A stretch of DNA of 64,000 nt, from NCBI GenBank assembly GCA_034430215.1, contig DAOUFE010000036.1, positions 186,001-250,000 on the forward strand, read 5' to 3'. Position 1 is the first letter of the stretch; each line of letters starts with the position of its first letter. The stretch comes from UBA4782 sp034430215. Its GTDB lineage: Bacteria; Chloroflexota; Anaerolineae; Anaerolineales; Anaerolineaceae. A program made the position numbers and the translations under genes. The notes under the pieces were generated by a model. The model worked only from the letters and a program-made list of their open reading frames with translations, was not told the DNA's origin and did not search any database. Below are positions 53,750 through 62,666 of this stretch, piece by piece.

Positions 53750-54858
53750 TTTGTGGATACCGCTTCTACAATTTTATGAAAGAAATCCAATCTCTGGGAT
53801 TCTTTATTTTTTGAATCGATACTATCTCGTATCTGTGGATCATCAAGCCGCTTGCCCATCACCGAGCAAACAAACTGGTAAATTTCATCTGCATGAGCCT
53901 GTACATTATCCGGAGTATTTGGAATTCTCAGGATACAGGGATGGTTGAATAGTTCCAGGTCGGTATCACGATAGGGCAAAATGATAGGAATACCCATCGC
54001 GACACATTCGCGCGTTTTCAAGGGAGAACTTTCTTGCATCCCAATGGAATGCAGGGCTAGGCTGCTGATGGCTGCATCTGCGGTTGCTAAAACCTGTTGA
54101 TAGGCTTCTCCCTTTAAATAACCATGGAGAACGATATTTACAGGGGGATTTTGTAAACCTTCTATGTGACCATAGCCAATTACATCGATCACAAGATCGG
54201 GATACAGTTTTGCCAGGGGTGCCAGTTTTTCCACCCCGTGCCAGGCATTCCCGGGTGAACCGATAAAAACCAGATGAGGTTGTTGATTTTTTGGCGCAGG
54301 AATAACAGGGTATTTCGACAGGTCAACCCCATCACCCATAACGATGGTTGGTTTATGATAATCTGCAAAAGCTGGTAAAGCAGCCAGCTCGTGTGAAATA
54401 CTCACGATGCCAGAGCATCGTTCCAGGTTGATACGACGTGTAAGGCGATTGTATAAAGCATAGAATTTGCCAAGTGTTTCATGCTGCTGAACATCATTCG
54501 TCACTGCTTCGATAATGACAGGAGCGATATGAAATAACCGCTGCAATGGATAGGCAAATACGTTAAAGCGCAGGTATATGATATCCGGTCGGTAAGTCTT
54601 AATTTTCGCGATCAAACTGGCTAGCGCTTTATTCCGGCTGAACTCTGTAAGGATCTTTCCCACAAAGCCCGATTTACGCTCATATAGTTCGATCACACCA
54701 GGCAGAAAATCATTCGCATTCTCTATCGTATGAGAATGTAGGAAGAGCGTCACTTCATTTCCGGCTGCACGCCAGGCACCGATCTGTGCAGCGATCTTTT
54801 TACCAACTCCGCTGTGTATCGTTCTGGGCCAATGCAGTGAAACATAAGCGATCCGCAT
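53746..54858 (-). CDS. Glycosyltransferase family 4
   Basis: 370 residues, GT-B fold. MRIAYVSLHWPRTIHSGVGKK opens the acceptor domain, ERCSGIVSISHELAAL is the linker, and HLVFIGSPGNAWHGVEKL with SSPLKTRECVAMGIPIILP forms the UDP-sugar-binding half. It lies 3 bp after the second UDP-sugar dehydrogenase gene. Confidence 0.87.
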   Translation of the reverse strand: MRIAYVSLHWPRTIHSGVGKKIAAQIGAWRAAGNEVTLFLHSHTIENANDFLPGVIELYERKSGFVGKILTEFSRNKALASLIAKIKTYRPDIIYLRFNVFAYPLQRLFHIAPVIIEAVTNDVQQHETLGKFYALYNRLTRRINLERCSGIVSISHELAALPAFADYHKPTIVMGDGVDLSKYPVIPAPKNQQPHLVFIGSPGNAWHGVEKLAPLAKLYPDLVIDVIGYGHIEGLQNPPVNIVLHGYLKGEAYQQVLATADAAISSLALHSIGMQESSPLKTRECVAMGIPIILPYRDTDLELFNHPCILRIPNTPDNVQAHADEIYQFVCSVMGKRLDDPQIRDSIDSKNKESQRLDFFHKIVEAVSTK

Positions 54859-54861
54859 ATC

Positions 54862-56145
54862 TTATAACTCGTGCCCTACTCCCAGGCGAAAAACGCGAAA
54901 ACCTTTCGATTTTAAAGTTTCGACAGGCAAAGCATTTACTGCATCGATCAGCAGCCGGGCAGAAGTTTGGCTGGCAAATTTCTCAATATCCAGATTGCGA
55001 AATTCTTTATGCCCCACCAGAACCAATACCATATCAGCATCCGAAATTGCCTTTTCCATTGTGTCCACAACACCAAATCCGAACATTTCTGCATCAGGTT
55101 TGTTTGGCTCAAAAGCTTTTACAACAGCACCCGCTTTAGCTAACCGGTGAGCAACCTCCACAGCAGGAGATTCCCGCAAGTCATCAACATCTGGTTTGAA
55201 TGCCAATCCTAATACTGCGATATGGCTTCCTTCAAGAGAGGTTCCCAGAGCTTTTTCAACCAGATGGATGACATATTCTGGTTGTTCATCATTAACAATA
55301 CGGGTGGTATGAATGAGTTTGGTGATATCCGGAGCAGCTTCTACTAAAAACCAGGGATCCACGCTGATGCAGTGCCCTCCTACCCCTGGACCCGGATTGA
55401 GGATCTTAACGCGCGGGTGCAGGTTGGCAATTTTGATTGCTTCCCAGACATCAATACCAAATCGTTCAGCAAGTCGTGAAAACTCGTTCGCGATGGCGAT
55501 ATTCACATCACGATACGTATTTTCCATTAATTTCACCATTTCAGCAGTAGTGCTGTCGGTAAGGATGATCTCACCCTTCACAAAAATGCGATACAGATCA
55601 CGCCCGGCTTCTGCAGATGCCCGATCTACACCACCAATTACTCGAGCATTTTCGATCAATTCTCGTAAGATTTGTCCCGGCAATACGCGTTCGGGAGAAT
55701 ATGTCAAATGGAAATCTTTGCCGGCTTTCAAGCCTGATCTTTCCAGGATGGGTGCAACAATGTCACGGGTCGTCAGTGGTGGAGAGGTGGATTCCAACAC
55801 CACCAGATTGCCTTCGCGTAAGTGTGGCTGTACTGCCTCACTCGCTGAACGAACAAATCGCATATCTGCTTTTTTATCATCATAAAATGGGGTTGGTACC
55901 GCAATAATGAAAGCATCTGCTGGTTCTGGTTTGCTACAAATGACAAGGTTGCCACTTTTCAAGCTTTTTTCTGCCAGTTCGCGCAACCCGGGCTCGACAA
56001 TATGCACATGCCCGTTCTGTAAACTCTTCACCACTTTTGGATTGGCATCCACACCAATTACTTTCACACCGTGAGCTGCAAAAGTACAGGCGGTTGGTAA
56101 TCCTATGTACCCTAACCCCATCACACAGATCGTTTTAAATTCCAT
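54862..56145 (-). CDS. UDP-N-acetyl-D-mannosamine dehydrogenase-like (WecC type)
   Basis: A 427-residue UDP-sugar dehydrogenase. TICVMGLGYIGLPTACTFA is the NAD loop, LESTSPPLTTRDI and LTYSPERVLPGQI are the first-domain signatures, and LNPGPGVGGHCISVDPW holds the catalytic Cys. GLAFKPDVDDLRESPA closes the protein. It starts the minus-strand polysaccharide block and is distinct from the WbpA-like enzyme at 43.9 kb. Confidence 0.88.
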   Translation of the reverse strand: MEFKTICVMGLGYIGLPTACTFAAHGVKVIGVDANPKVVKSLQNGHVHIVEPGLRELAEKSLKSGNLVICSKPEPADAFIIAVPTPFYDDKKADMRFVRSASEAVQPHLREGNLVVLESTSPPLTTRDIVAPILERSGLKAGKDFHLTYSPERVLPGQILRELIENARVIGGVDRASAEAGRDLYRIFVKGEIILTDSTTAEMVKLMENTYRDVNIAIANEFSRLAERFGIDVWEAIKIANLHPRVKILNPGPGVGGHCISVDPWFLVEAAPDITKLIHTTRIVNDEQPEYVIHLVEKALGTSLEGSHIAVLGLAFKPDVDDLRESPAVEVAHRLAKAGAVVKAFEPNKPDAEMFGFGVVDTMEKAISDADMVLVLVGHKEFRNLDIEKFASQTSARLLIDAVNALPVETLKSKGFRVFRLGVGHEL

Positions 56146-56447
56146 TCATACTCCCGGAAGTCTTAATAATCTTTCTGGTAAAATTCGGTGTAATTTTAGC
56201 CCATAATCTATGGAATGTCGAATGCTCCCGCTAGACAAGGAGCATCCCAATTGAACATAAGAATAAAATGAAAATGGTGGTAGAATCATCGAGCGCCGGG
56301 GACGCCGACCCCGGCGCTCTCACTAAGGAGGAGAAGAAGAGAAGTCGCCCTTGTTAGTAATATAATACTTTTGTTCTAGTACTACTTGACGTTTACCCTA
56401 CGATTGCCCTACGCATACCCCACAATTTAATATTGATTGGAATTATT
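56146..56447. other. Intergenic region with two hairpins between wecC-like and ABC genes
   Basis: ATGCTCC (56222-56228) pairs with GGAGCAT (56239-56245). A stronger, very GC-rich 11-bp perfect stem joins 56291-56301 with 56309-56319 around a 7-nt loop, with no T-run. A purine run AAGGAGGAGAAGAAGAG (about 56325-56341) follows and would be a perfect ribosome site, yet only a four-codon TTG frame follows it. No ORF longer than a few codons is supported. Confidence 0.5.
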
Positions 56448-57470
56448 ATGGAAAACAACTTCAGTGTCCACACCGAAAACCTTGGTCGTATTTATAAGAT
56501 TCGCGATGCCAAAAAAGGCGATGCAAAACAGTTAACCGCTTTAAATGATGTCAATATATCTATTAGAGCTGGTGAGTTATTTGGGCTCCTTGGGCCGAAT
56601 GGGGCAGGTAAAACAACCCTAATTAAAATTCTGACCACTTTACTATCCCCCACCAGTGGTTCTGCGAGAGTTGCAGGTTTCGACGTACACCAGGAACCCA
56701 ATCAGGTTCGAACCCGTATCAATATGGTCTCAGGTGGTGAATCTTCAGGTTATGGGTTATTAACCGTTCGCGAAAACTTATGGATGTTCGCTCAATTCTA
56801 TGGCATCCCTACAAAAGAAGCGAATGCCCGCATTGCCAAACTGCTTGAAATTGTAGGGCTTTCTGACCGCGCCAATATGCGCTCTGCAGACCTTTCCACC
56901 GGATTACGGCAAAAAATGAACATTGTGCGCGGTTTTCTAACAGATCCTGAGATCCTATTCCTGGATGAACCCACCCTGGGTCTGGATGTGAGCGCTTCAC
57001 GTGATGTGCACGCTTTTGTCCGCACCTGGATGACCGACAACCCTGCCCGCACATTACTTCTTACCACCCATTACATGGCTGAAGCGGATGAACTTTGCGA
57101 CCGGGTAGCCATTATCAATAAAGGGAAAGTGCTGGCATGCGATACGCCGGAACACCTCAAGAAAGACCTGCAGCATGAGGCGATCTTCTCCATCGATGTT
57201 GAATGTAACCATTCCATCGAATTGGAAAAATTCAAGACGATTTCAGGATTGAATAATATTCGCATCCAAGCCGAAAACGGCACAAAGAACATTGAGGTTT
57301 TCATGAAGGCGGATGAAGCCATTGCGGGTGTGATCACCCAACTGACTGAACAGGAAGCCCGTATCATAAGCCTGCAAAAACGCCAACCTACGCTGGAAGA
57401 CGTGTTTGTTGAGCTGGTTGGGAAACGTATGGAGGAGGTGGAAGATGCCGATGCTCCCGCCAGTGAGTAA
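56448..57470 (+). CDS. ABC-2 type exporter, ATP-binding protein
   Basis: A 340-residue ATPase. Walker A GPNGAGKTTL is near 50-59, the signature is ADLSTGLRQK (LSTG instead of LSGGQ), Walker B is ILFLDEPTLGLDV, and THYMAEADEL holds the H-loop. A long C-terminal extension after the switch resembles DrrA/NodI-type exporters. ATG 56448 is chosen over TTG 56433. Two permease genes follow, so it forms a complete exporter. Confidence 0.9.
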   Translation: MENNFSVHTENLGRIYKIRDAKKGDAKQLTALNDVNISIRAGELFGLLGPNGAGKTTLIKILTTLLSPTSGSARVAGFDVHQEPNQVRTRINMVSGGESSGYGLLTVRENLWMFAQFYGIPTKEANARIAKLLEIVGLSDRANMRSADLSTGLRQKMNIVRGFLTDPEILFLDEPTLGLDVSASRDVHAFVRTWMTDNPARTLLLTTHYMAEADELCDRVAIINKGKVLACDTPEHLKKDLQHEAIFSIDVECNHSIELEKFKTISGLNNIRIQAENGTKNIEVFMKADEAIAGVITQLTEQEARIISLQKRQPTLEDVFVELVGKRMEEVEDADAPASE

Positions 57471-58290
57471 AAAAGCTACCGGATGGAAATTATTTTGGAT
57501 GACCGTTTATGGACGCGCTTATCCGCGCCTGGTTGGACAGCAGCGGGAGAAATCATGGATGTTTTTTGACATCTTCTTTCCCATGCTCTCGGTTTGTGCC
57601 TATGTCTTCGTGTACCGCGCTATCAAAGCTCCTGAAGACTATATTGGGTTTGTTGTAGTAGGTGGTGCTATGACCGCCTTCTGGATGAATATCCTATGGA
57701 GCATGTCCAGCCAGTTATACTGGGAAAAACAAGCGGGCAATCTGGCTCTCTATATTGTTTCGCCCGCACCTATGCCCGCGATTTTATTGGGGATGTCATT
57801 GGGTGGGTTAGTTGCCACAACAATTCGCGCTTTTGTTGTCGTACTCCTTGGCAGTCTTCTCTTTCAGGTTAATTATGCGGTAACCAGTTTCTGGATGCTG
57901 TTGGCGATATTTTTTGTCAGCATGGTCGCATTATACGGCATGGGAATGATGACTGCTTCGCTATTCTTGTTGTTCAATCGAGAAGCCTGGCACATTGCCA
58001 ACCTCGCCCAGGAACCAATCTATCTTGTCTCTGGGTTTTACTTCCCAATCAAGAGCTTAAATTTCTGGGTGGCTATGGGTGCATCGATCATACCACTCAC
58101 GTTAGGGTTGGATGCAATGCGCCAATTGGTTTTTGCCTCAGGTGCCAGCCTGGGTTTTTTGAGTGTCAATCTGGAATTGGCGATTCTGCTTGTGCTGTGT
58201 TTTGTTTTTGTGATCGCAGCTCGCTATCTGCTGGCATATATCGAAAAATTGGCTGTGCGTGAAGGTCGCCTTACCGAAGGTCGACGATAG
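57445..58290 (+). CDS. ABC-2 type permease (first subunit)
   Basis: 281 residues, six membrane helices, ABC2_membrane type (SMSSQLYWEKQAGNLALYIV cytoplasmic coupling region). The ATG at 57445 follows a very strong GGAGGAGGTGG and overlaps the ATPase gene by 26 bp. An in-frame TTG further up lacks this site. It pairs with the next permease. Confidence 0.85.
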   Translation: MPMLPPVSKKATGWKLFWMTVYGRAYPRLVGQQREKSWMFFDIFFPMLSVCAYVFVYRAIKAPEDYIGFVVVGGAMTAFWMNILWSMSSQLYWEKQAGNLALYIVSPAPMPAILLGMSLGGLVATTIRAFVVVLLGSLLFQVNYAVTSFWMLLAIFFVSMVALYGMGMMTASLFLLFNREAWHIANLAQEPIYLVSGFYFPIKSLNFWVAMGASIIPLTLGLDAMRQLVFASGASLGFLSVNLELAILLVLCFVFVIAARYLLAYIEKLAVREGRLTEGRR

Positions 58291-58308
58291 GGAACAGGGG
58301 ATACTTCT

Positions 58309-59157
58309 ATGAATAAAGCCTTACGTTCATTTAAAACTGCCACCTGGTTGGGTTGGAAGATCGAATCTAACTGGACGGATCCGTTCCTTTTTACTATTTA
58401 TTCGATCGTCAAACCGCTTGCATCTGCGGGTATTCTGGTCATCATGTACAGCATCATCGCACAAAGTGATTTCACTTCACCGATATTTGCCTATCTATAC
58501 CTTGGAAACGCTTTTTACCAGTATGTGGGTGCTGTAATGTCGGGTTTAGCCTGGGCGATCATCGATGATCGGGAGCATTACCGTACCCTGAAATACATTT
58601 ATGTTGCACCAGTGTTGGTGCCTTATTACTTGCTTGGGCGCGGTGTGGCACGCTTCATTACTACTACATTTGCTGTGGTAGTCACTATTGCTTTTGGTGT
58701 AATCTTTTTAAAAATGCCCTTGAATTTCGCTGAAGTTCATTGGGGACTTTTCATAGCCACACTCTTCGTTGGTATCGCTATGCTCGCGACATTAGGGATG
58801 CTGCTTGCAGGTATTGCTATGAATACTGCCCGCCACTCTGACATGATCGGTGAGGCGGTCGCAGGTGGGTTGTTCCTGTTCAGTGGAGCCATCTTCCCAC
58901 TCAGCGTTTTGCCCGTTGCTATTCGTTGGATAGGCTATGTTCTACCCATTTCCTACTGGTTAGAATTGATGCGCCGTGCCATGGTTGGCAATGTGGCTGC
59001 AGCTTTTCCCACTTTTTCCACCTTGTCAGATTCACAGATTATGATCATTCTCATCATTATGACCATTGTCTTTGCAGTCGTATCTTCATTGATCTTTAAA
59101 CGGCTGGACCATCGCGCACGAGAACGCGGGTTGATCGATCAGACCACCAATTATTGA
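58309..59157 (+). CDS. ABC-2 type permease (second subunit)
   Basis: 282 residues, six membrane helices, with DDREHYRTLKYIYVAPVLVP (the coupling helix) and GLFLFSGAIFPLSVLPVAIRW. It lies 18 bp after its partner; the cargo may be a polysaccharide, lipid or drug. The proximity of the sugar clusters favours the first without proving it. It converges with dtd. Confidence 0.85.
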   Translation: MNKALRSFKTATWLGWKIESNWTDPFLFTIYSIVKPLASAGILVIMYSIIAQSDFTSPIFAYLYLGNAFYQYVGAVMSGLAWAIIDDREHYRTLKYIYVAPVLVPYYLLGRGVARFITTTFAVVVTIAFGVIFLKMPLNFAEVHWGLFIATLFVGIAMLATLGMLLAGIAMNTARHSDMIGEAVAGGLFLFSGAIFPLSVLPVAIRWIGYVLPISYWLELMRRAMVGNVAAAFPTFSTLSDSQIMIILIIMTIVFAVVSSLIFKRLDHRARERGLIDQTTNY

Positions 59158-59158
59158 G

Positions 59159-59596
59159 TCAGATTTCAAGGAGAATGGTTACCGGACCGTCATTACCAAT
59201 TTCAACTTGCATATGTGCACCAAAAACCCCCGTCTGACAGGGCACACCCTGCTCTTGCAGGAATGCCACAAACCGGTCACATAACGGGCTGGCAATATCA
59301 GGACCTGCTGCACCAACAAATGAAGGGCGGTGCCCTCTGCGGGTATCGGCATACAGAGTGAATTGCGAAACAACGATCGCCTGTCCCTGCACATCGCATA
59401 CCGATAAGTTCATCTTCCCTGCTTCATCGCTGAAGATGCGGAGATGGGCGATCTTATACGCCATCTGGCGTGCAGTATCCTCTGTATCATCCGGTCCTAC
59501 CCCAAGCAGGATATTCAATCCCTGACCAATGTGAGCAACTTCTTTATCATCAATACTGACGCTGCTGTGAGTCACCCGCTGTACGATTGCCCGCAT
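59159..59596 (-). CDS. dtd: D-aminoacyl-tRNA deacylase
   Basis: 145 residues, full length. The catalytic VVSQFTLYADTRRGHRPSF and the C-terminal NDGPVTILLEI (cross-subunit Gly-cisPro-type site) are both present. It removes D-amino acids (and Gly) from mischarged tRNA. It lies 18 bp after the RNase J gene. Confidence 0.94.
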   Translation of the reverse strand: MRAIVQRVTHSSVSIDDKEVAHIGQGLNILLGVGPDDTEDTARQMAYKIAHLRIFSDEAGKMNLSVCDVQGQAIVVSQFTLYADTRRGHRPSFVGAAGPDIASPLCDRFVAFLQEQGVPCQTGVFGAHMQVEIGNDGPVTILLEI

Positions 59597-59614
59597 CTTT
59601 GCTCCTGTAAAAGG

Positions 59615-61255
59615 TTATATCTTCTGAATGGTAACAACTACCATTGGGCGACGCCGGACTTCGTTATAAAGCATATCGCGAACAGACCGCTCGATATCTT
59701 TCTGTAAATTGCCGTTTTGTTTACTGACCAATTCACCGATCCGGTTACGTAGCCGATTGATCAAAGCAGCATTTTCCTTGCCAACGATGAAACCCTTGCT
59801 GGTAATCTCTGGATTCCCTAATAAACGACCTGTTTCATTATCCAGCACAACATGAATGATCATAATTCCATCTTCCGCCAGCATCTCTCTTTCGCGGATC
59901 AAGTTGGGGGTCATATCACTTACCACGCTGCCATCTACATACACATAAGTTCCAGGCACACGTTCGCCGATATGCATTTTACCATCAGTAAATTCTATGA
60001 CCTGCCCGTTCTCAACGACTGCTATATTTTCTTCTGGAATACCAACCTGTAATCCCAGCATGGCATGTTGCCGCATATGGCGCAGTTCGCCATGTGCAGG
60101 AATAAAATATCGTGGTTTTACCAGGTTGAGCATCATTTTTTGTTCTTCCTGGCTGGCGTGACCTGAAACGTGTACCGGAGCTATCGCTTCATAGATAACG
60201 TCGGCTCCGCGTTGAATGAGGCGGTTGATCGTCCCAAATACTTTCTCTTCATTGCCGGGAATGGCATGGGAAGAATGGATGACTGTATCACCTACTTTGA
60301 TATCAAATAGATGATAGGTGTCCGTTGCCAGTCTACCCAAAATTGAAGATGGCTCACCCTGTGAACCGGTACACATGATAACCACCTTATCATCAGGCAT
60401 GTTCAAAGCCTGGTCGATGCTGATCTCCACCTCGTCGGGGATTTCCAGGTATCCCAGCTTGCGGGCAATCTTCATGTTGTCCACCATGCTCGGACCAACA
60501 AATGCCAGCTTGCGGTTATGTCTGATAGCGGCATTGGCTACCTGCTGCATACGAGAGATAAGTGAAGCAAAGCTGGCAACGATAATTCTGCCTGGAGCTT
60601 TGCGGAATGCCATTTCAAAAGCTCCGTCGATCACTCTTTCTGAAGGTGTCCAACCTGCTCGTTCAGAATTGGTGGAATCTGACATCAATAACAGAACACC
60701 GCGTCGTGAAAATTCTGCCAGTTTTGCATAATCCGTTGGCCAGTTATCCACCGGGGTGTGATCAAATTTAAAATCACCGGTATGTACCACCAACCCGGCT
60801 GGGGTTTGAATACCCAGTCCTACCCCATCCGGAATGGAATGGCAGACATGGAAGAACTCGACCTGAAAAGCACCAATTTGCACCGTTTCCCCAGCCTGAA
60901 CAGTATTGAGCACCGCTTTTGAGCTAACGCCTGTGCGAGCTAATTTAACCTCGAGTAACCCAATCGTTAATGGGGTGGCATAGATAGGCGCTTGAATTTC
61001 TTGTAACACATGGTGAATGGCACCAATATGGTCTTCATGTCCATGAGTGATGACAATACCTTTCACCCGGTCACGTTTATCCAGTAAGTAATTAAAATCA
61101 GGAATGATGTAATCCACCCCCAGCATGTCATTCTCGGGGAACATCAAGCCAGCATCTACGATAAGAATTTCATCCCTGTATTCATATACCATCATATTCT
61201 TCCCTACCTCGCCTAGACCACCGAGGGGGATTATCCGCAATGTATCATTTTTCAT
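59615..61255 (-). CDS. rnj: Ribonuclease J
   Basis: 546 residues. The metallo-beta-lactamase motif THGHEDHIG is near residues 70-78, VHTGDFKFDHTPVD and the beta-CASP part (MCTGSQGEPSSILGR, SSHAIPGNE) follow, and HVSGHASQEEQKMML holds motif C. It is a 5'-3' exo- and endonuclease for mRNA decay and rRNA maturation. The C-terminal oligomerisation domain is complete. Confidence 0.94.
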   Translation of the reverse strand: MKNDTLRIIPLGGLGEVGKNMMVYEYRDEILIVDAGLMFPENDMLGVDYIIPDFNYLLDKRDRVKGIVITHGHEDHIGAIHHVLQEIQAPIYATPLTIGLLEVKLARTGVSSKAVLNTVQAGETVQIGAFQVEFFHVCHSIPDGVGLGIQTPAGLVVHTGDFKFDHTPVDNWPTDYAKLAEFSRRGVLLLMSDSTNSERAGWTPSERVIDGAFEMAFRKAPGRIIVASFASLISRMQQVANAAIRHNRKLAFVGPSMVDNMKIARKLGYLEIPDEVEISIDQALNMPDDKVVIMCTGSQGEPSSILGRLATDTYHLFDIKVGDTVIHSSHAIPGNEEKVFGTINRLIQRGADVIYEAIAPVHVSGHASQEEQKMMLNLVKPRYFIPAHGELRHMRQHAMLGLQVGIPEENIAVVENGQVIEFTDGKMHIGERVPGTYVYVDGSVVSDMTPNLIREREMLAEDGIMIIHVVLDNETGRLLGNPEITSKGFIVGKENAALINRLRNRIGELVSKQNGNLQKDIERSVRDMLYNEVRRRPMVVVTIQKI

Positions 61256-61629
61256 TCCAAATCCTCAAACAGGAAAAACTTCCTGAAATTATCATATTTG
61301 TCTTTCATCCCACTTGTATATTCATTTTACCCGACCTATGGATGTTTTGAAAAGGTTATCTTCCTGGTATGCATTGTATTGCAGGATTCTTTCGAAGGAA
61401 TGGAAATTAGCCACTCCCTACCCTTCCCTAAGTTTCTACGAAATTTATGAAGGGAAAAACCTCGCCTCTGGCAAATTTGAGTTTTCATTCTAAAATGCCC
61501 AAAAAGTATGTGAAAAAATAATTACTCCTCCCTAAAAATCGCAAGATTCTGGAGGAGGTTGGGTGGGGACATGAATCACTCCCAGCATATCGCAAGCATA
61601 TGATGTTACCCTTTATCCATTATTACTGC
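61256..61629. other. Intergenic region between rnj and the methyltransferase gene
   Basis: A 374-bp AT-rich stretch. It holds the rnj ribosome site (TGAGGATTTGGA before the ATG) and a small CAGGA/TCCTG hairpin in its leader (about 61270-61285), plus the terminator-like hairpin above. No ORF, restriction gene or RNA gene is seen. Confidence 0.5.
61511..61557 (-). terminator. Probable terminator of the SPPYN-type methyltransferase gene
   Basis: CTCCTCC (61525-61531) pairs with GGAGGAG (61551-61557) across a 19-nt loop. On the minus strand the hairpin is followed by TAATTATTTTTTC. It lies 73 bp past the gene's stop. Confidence 0.5.
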
Positions 61630-62547
61630 CTATAAATTCAACCCTGCGATTCGATGTTTTGCCAACTCCACATAAACCGGATCTATCTCATACCCTACAT
61701 ATTTCCTGCCATCCTGTAACGCGGCGATCGCGGTTGTCCCACTACCCATGAATGGATCAAGAATAATATCCCCCGTAAATGTATATAGCTGGATCAACCG
61801 GTGAGGCAGCTCAACCGGAAATGGTGCAGGATGCCCCACTTTTTTTGCGGATTCCGTGTTCATATGCCACACCGATTTTGTCCACTCCATGAACTGCTCT
61901 TTGGTGATGGTATTTTCTTTCCCATCAGTTTTCTTTCGTGAAAACTCGCCCTTAGAAAATACCAAAATATATTCATGGGTGTCACGCAATACCGGATTGG
62001 CAGCTGATTTCCAGCTTCCCCATGCCATGGAAACACCCGCTTTTGCGCCTTTATGCCATATGATCTCTCCCCTCATTAAAAAACCAAGTTCCATCATCAT
62101 TTTTGAGATGTAATCAGAAAGAGGGATATAGGGTTTTCGCCCAAGGTTAGCAACGTTGACACACGCCCTGCCGCCATTTACCAGCACGCGATAAGTTTCT
62201 GAAAATACTTTTTTTAGCAGATCGAGATATTCTTGCAATGAAAGATCAGAATCATATTCTTTCGTAACGTTATACGGTGGTGAGGTCACCATCAAGTGTA
62301 CGCAATGATCAGGAAGTTGAACCATATCTTCAGCTTTTCCCAGAATGATCGAATTCACATATTCCTGGGGAATTGTCTGTTCTTCCTGCCCAGGATCACC
62401 TATCTGTTTTTTTCCTTCCATCTCTTGATAAAGGCGGGCGCTATAATACTGTGTTGAATCGTGGTTGATGCGAGATGAAATCCCAAATTTGCTGGTTGAG
62501 GAACCGCGTTTCCTCCTCCCGGAGTTGTTCGATCCGTTCTTTTTCAT
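61630..62547 (-). CDS. Orphan DNA methyltransferase (TSPPYN type)
   Basis: A 305-residue beta-class amino methyltransferase. Catalytic TSPPYN follows HLMV near residues 98-103, ANLGRKPYIPLSDYI and AWGSWKSAANPVLRDTHEYIL are the target regions, and DPFMGSGTTAIAALQDGRKYVGYEI is the AdoMet loop near the end. SPPY is seen in both N4-cytosine and N6-adenine enzymes, so the product is open. The basic N-terminal 35 residues (SSTSKFGISSRINHDSTQYY) are shared, as I recall, with relatives in other phyla. No endonuclease is nearby. Confidence 0.85.
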   Translation of the reverse strand: MKKNGSNNSGRRKRGSSTSKFGISSRINHDSTQYYSARLYQEMEGKKQIGDPGQEEQTIPQEYVNSIILGKAEDMVQLPDHCVHLMVTSPPYNVTKEYDSDLSLQEYLDLLKKVFSETYRVLVNGGRACVNVANLGRKPYIPLSDYISKMMMELGFLMRGEIIWHKGAKAGVSMAWGSWKSAANPVLRDTHEYILVFSKGEFSRKKTDGKENTITKEQFMEWTKSVWHMNTESAKKVGHPAPFPVELPHRLIQLYTFTGDIILDPFMGSGTTAIAALQDGRKYVGYEIDPVYVELAKHRIAGLNL

Positions 62548-62584
62548 TCAATAATTGTATACTTATCTGAGCTTTTCGTTGACA

Positions 62585-62656
62585 CAAAGGGGGTTGGCAT
62601 CTACTGACTTCTTAACCATCCCGGAAGAAGTCAAATTTCAGATGCCAAACCCCTAC
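62585..62656 (-). other. Large hairpin downstream of the baeRF gene
   Basis: The stem joins 62589-62602 with 62640-62653 (13 of 14 pairs) and 62606-62613 with 62625-62632 (8 perfect pairs), separated by an internal loop, with an 11-nt apex. It lies 11 bp past the gene stop. The T-run on the minus-strand exit is weak (CTTTGTGT), so it may be a terminator, an mRNA-stabilising structure or a repeat. Confidence 0.5.
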
Positions 62657-62666
62657 TTGTTCGTTC

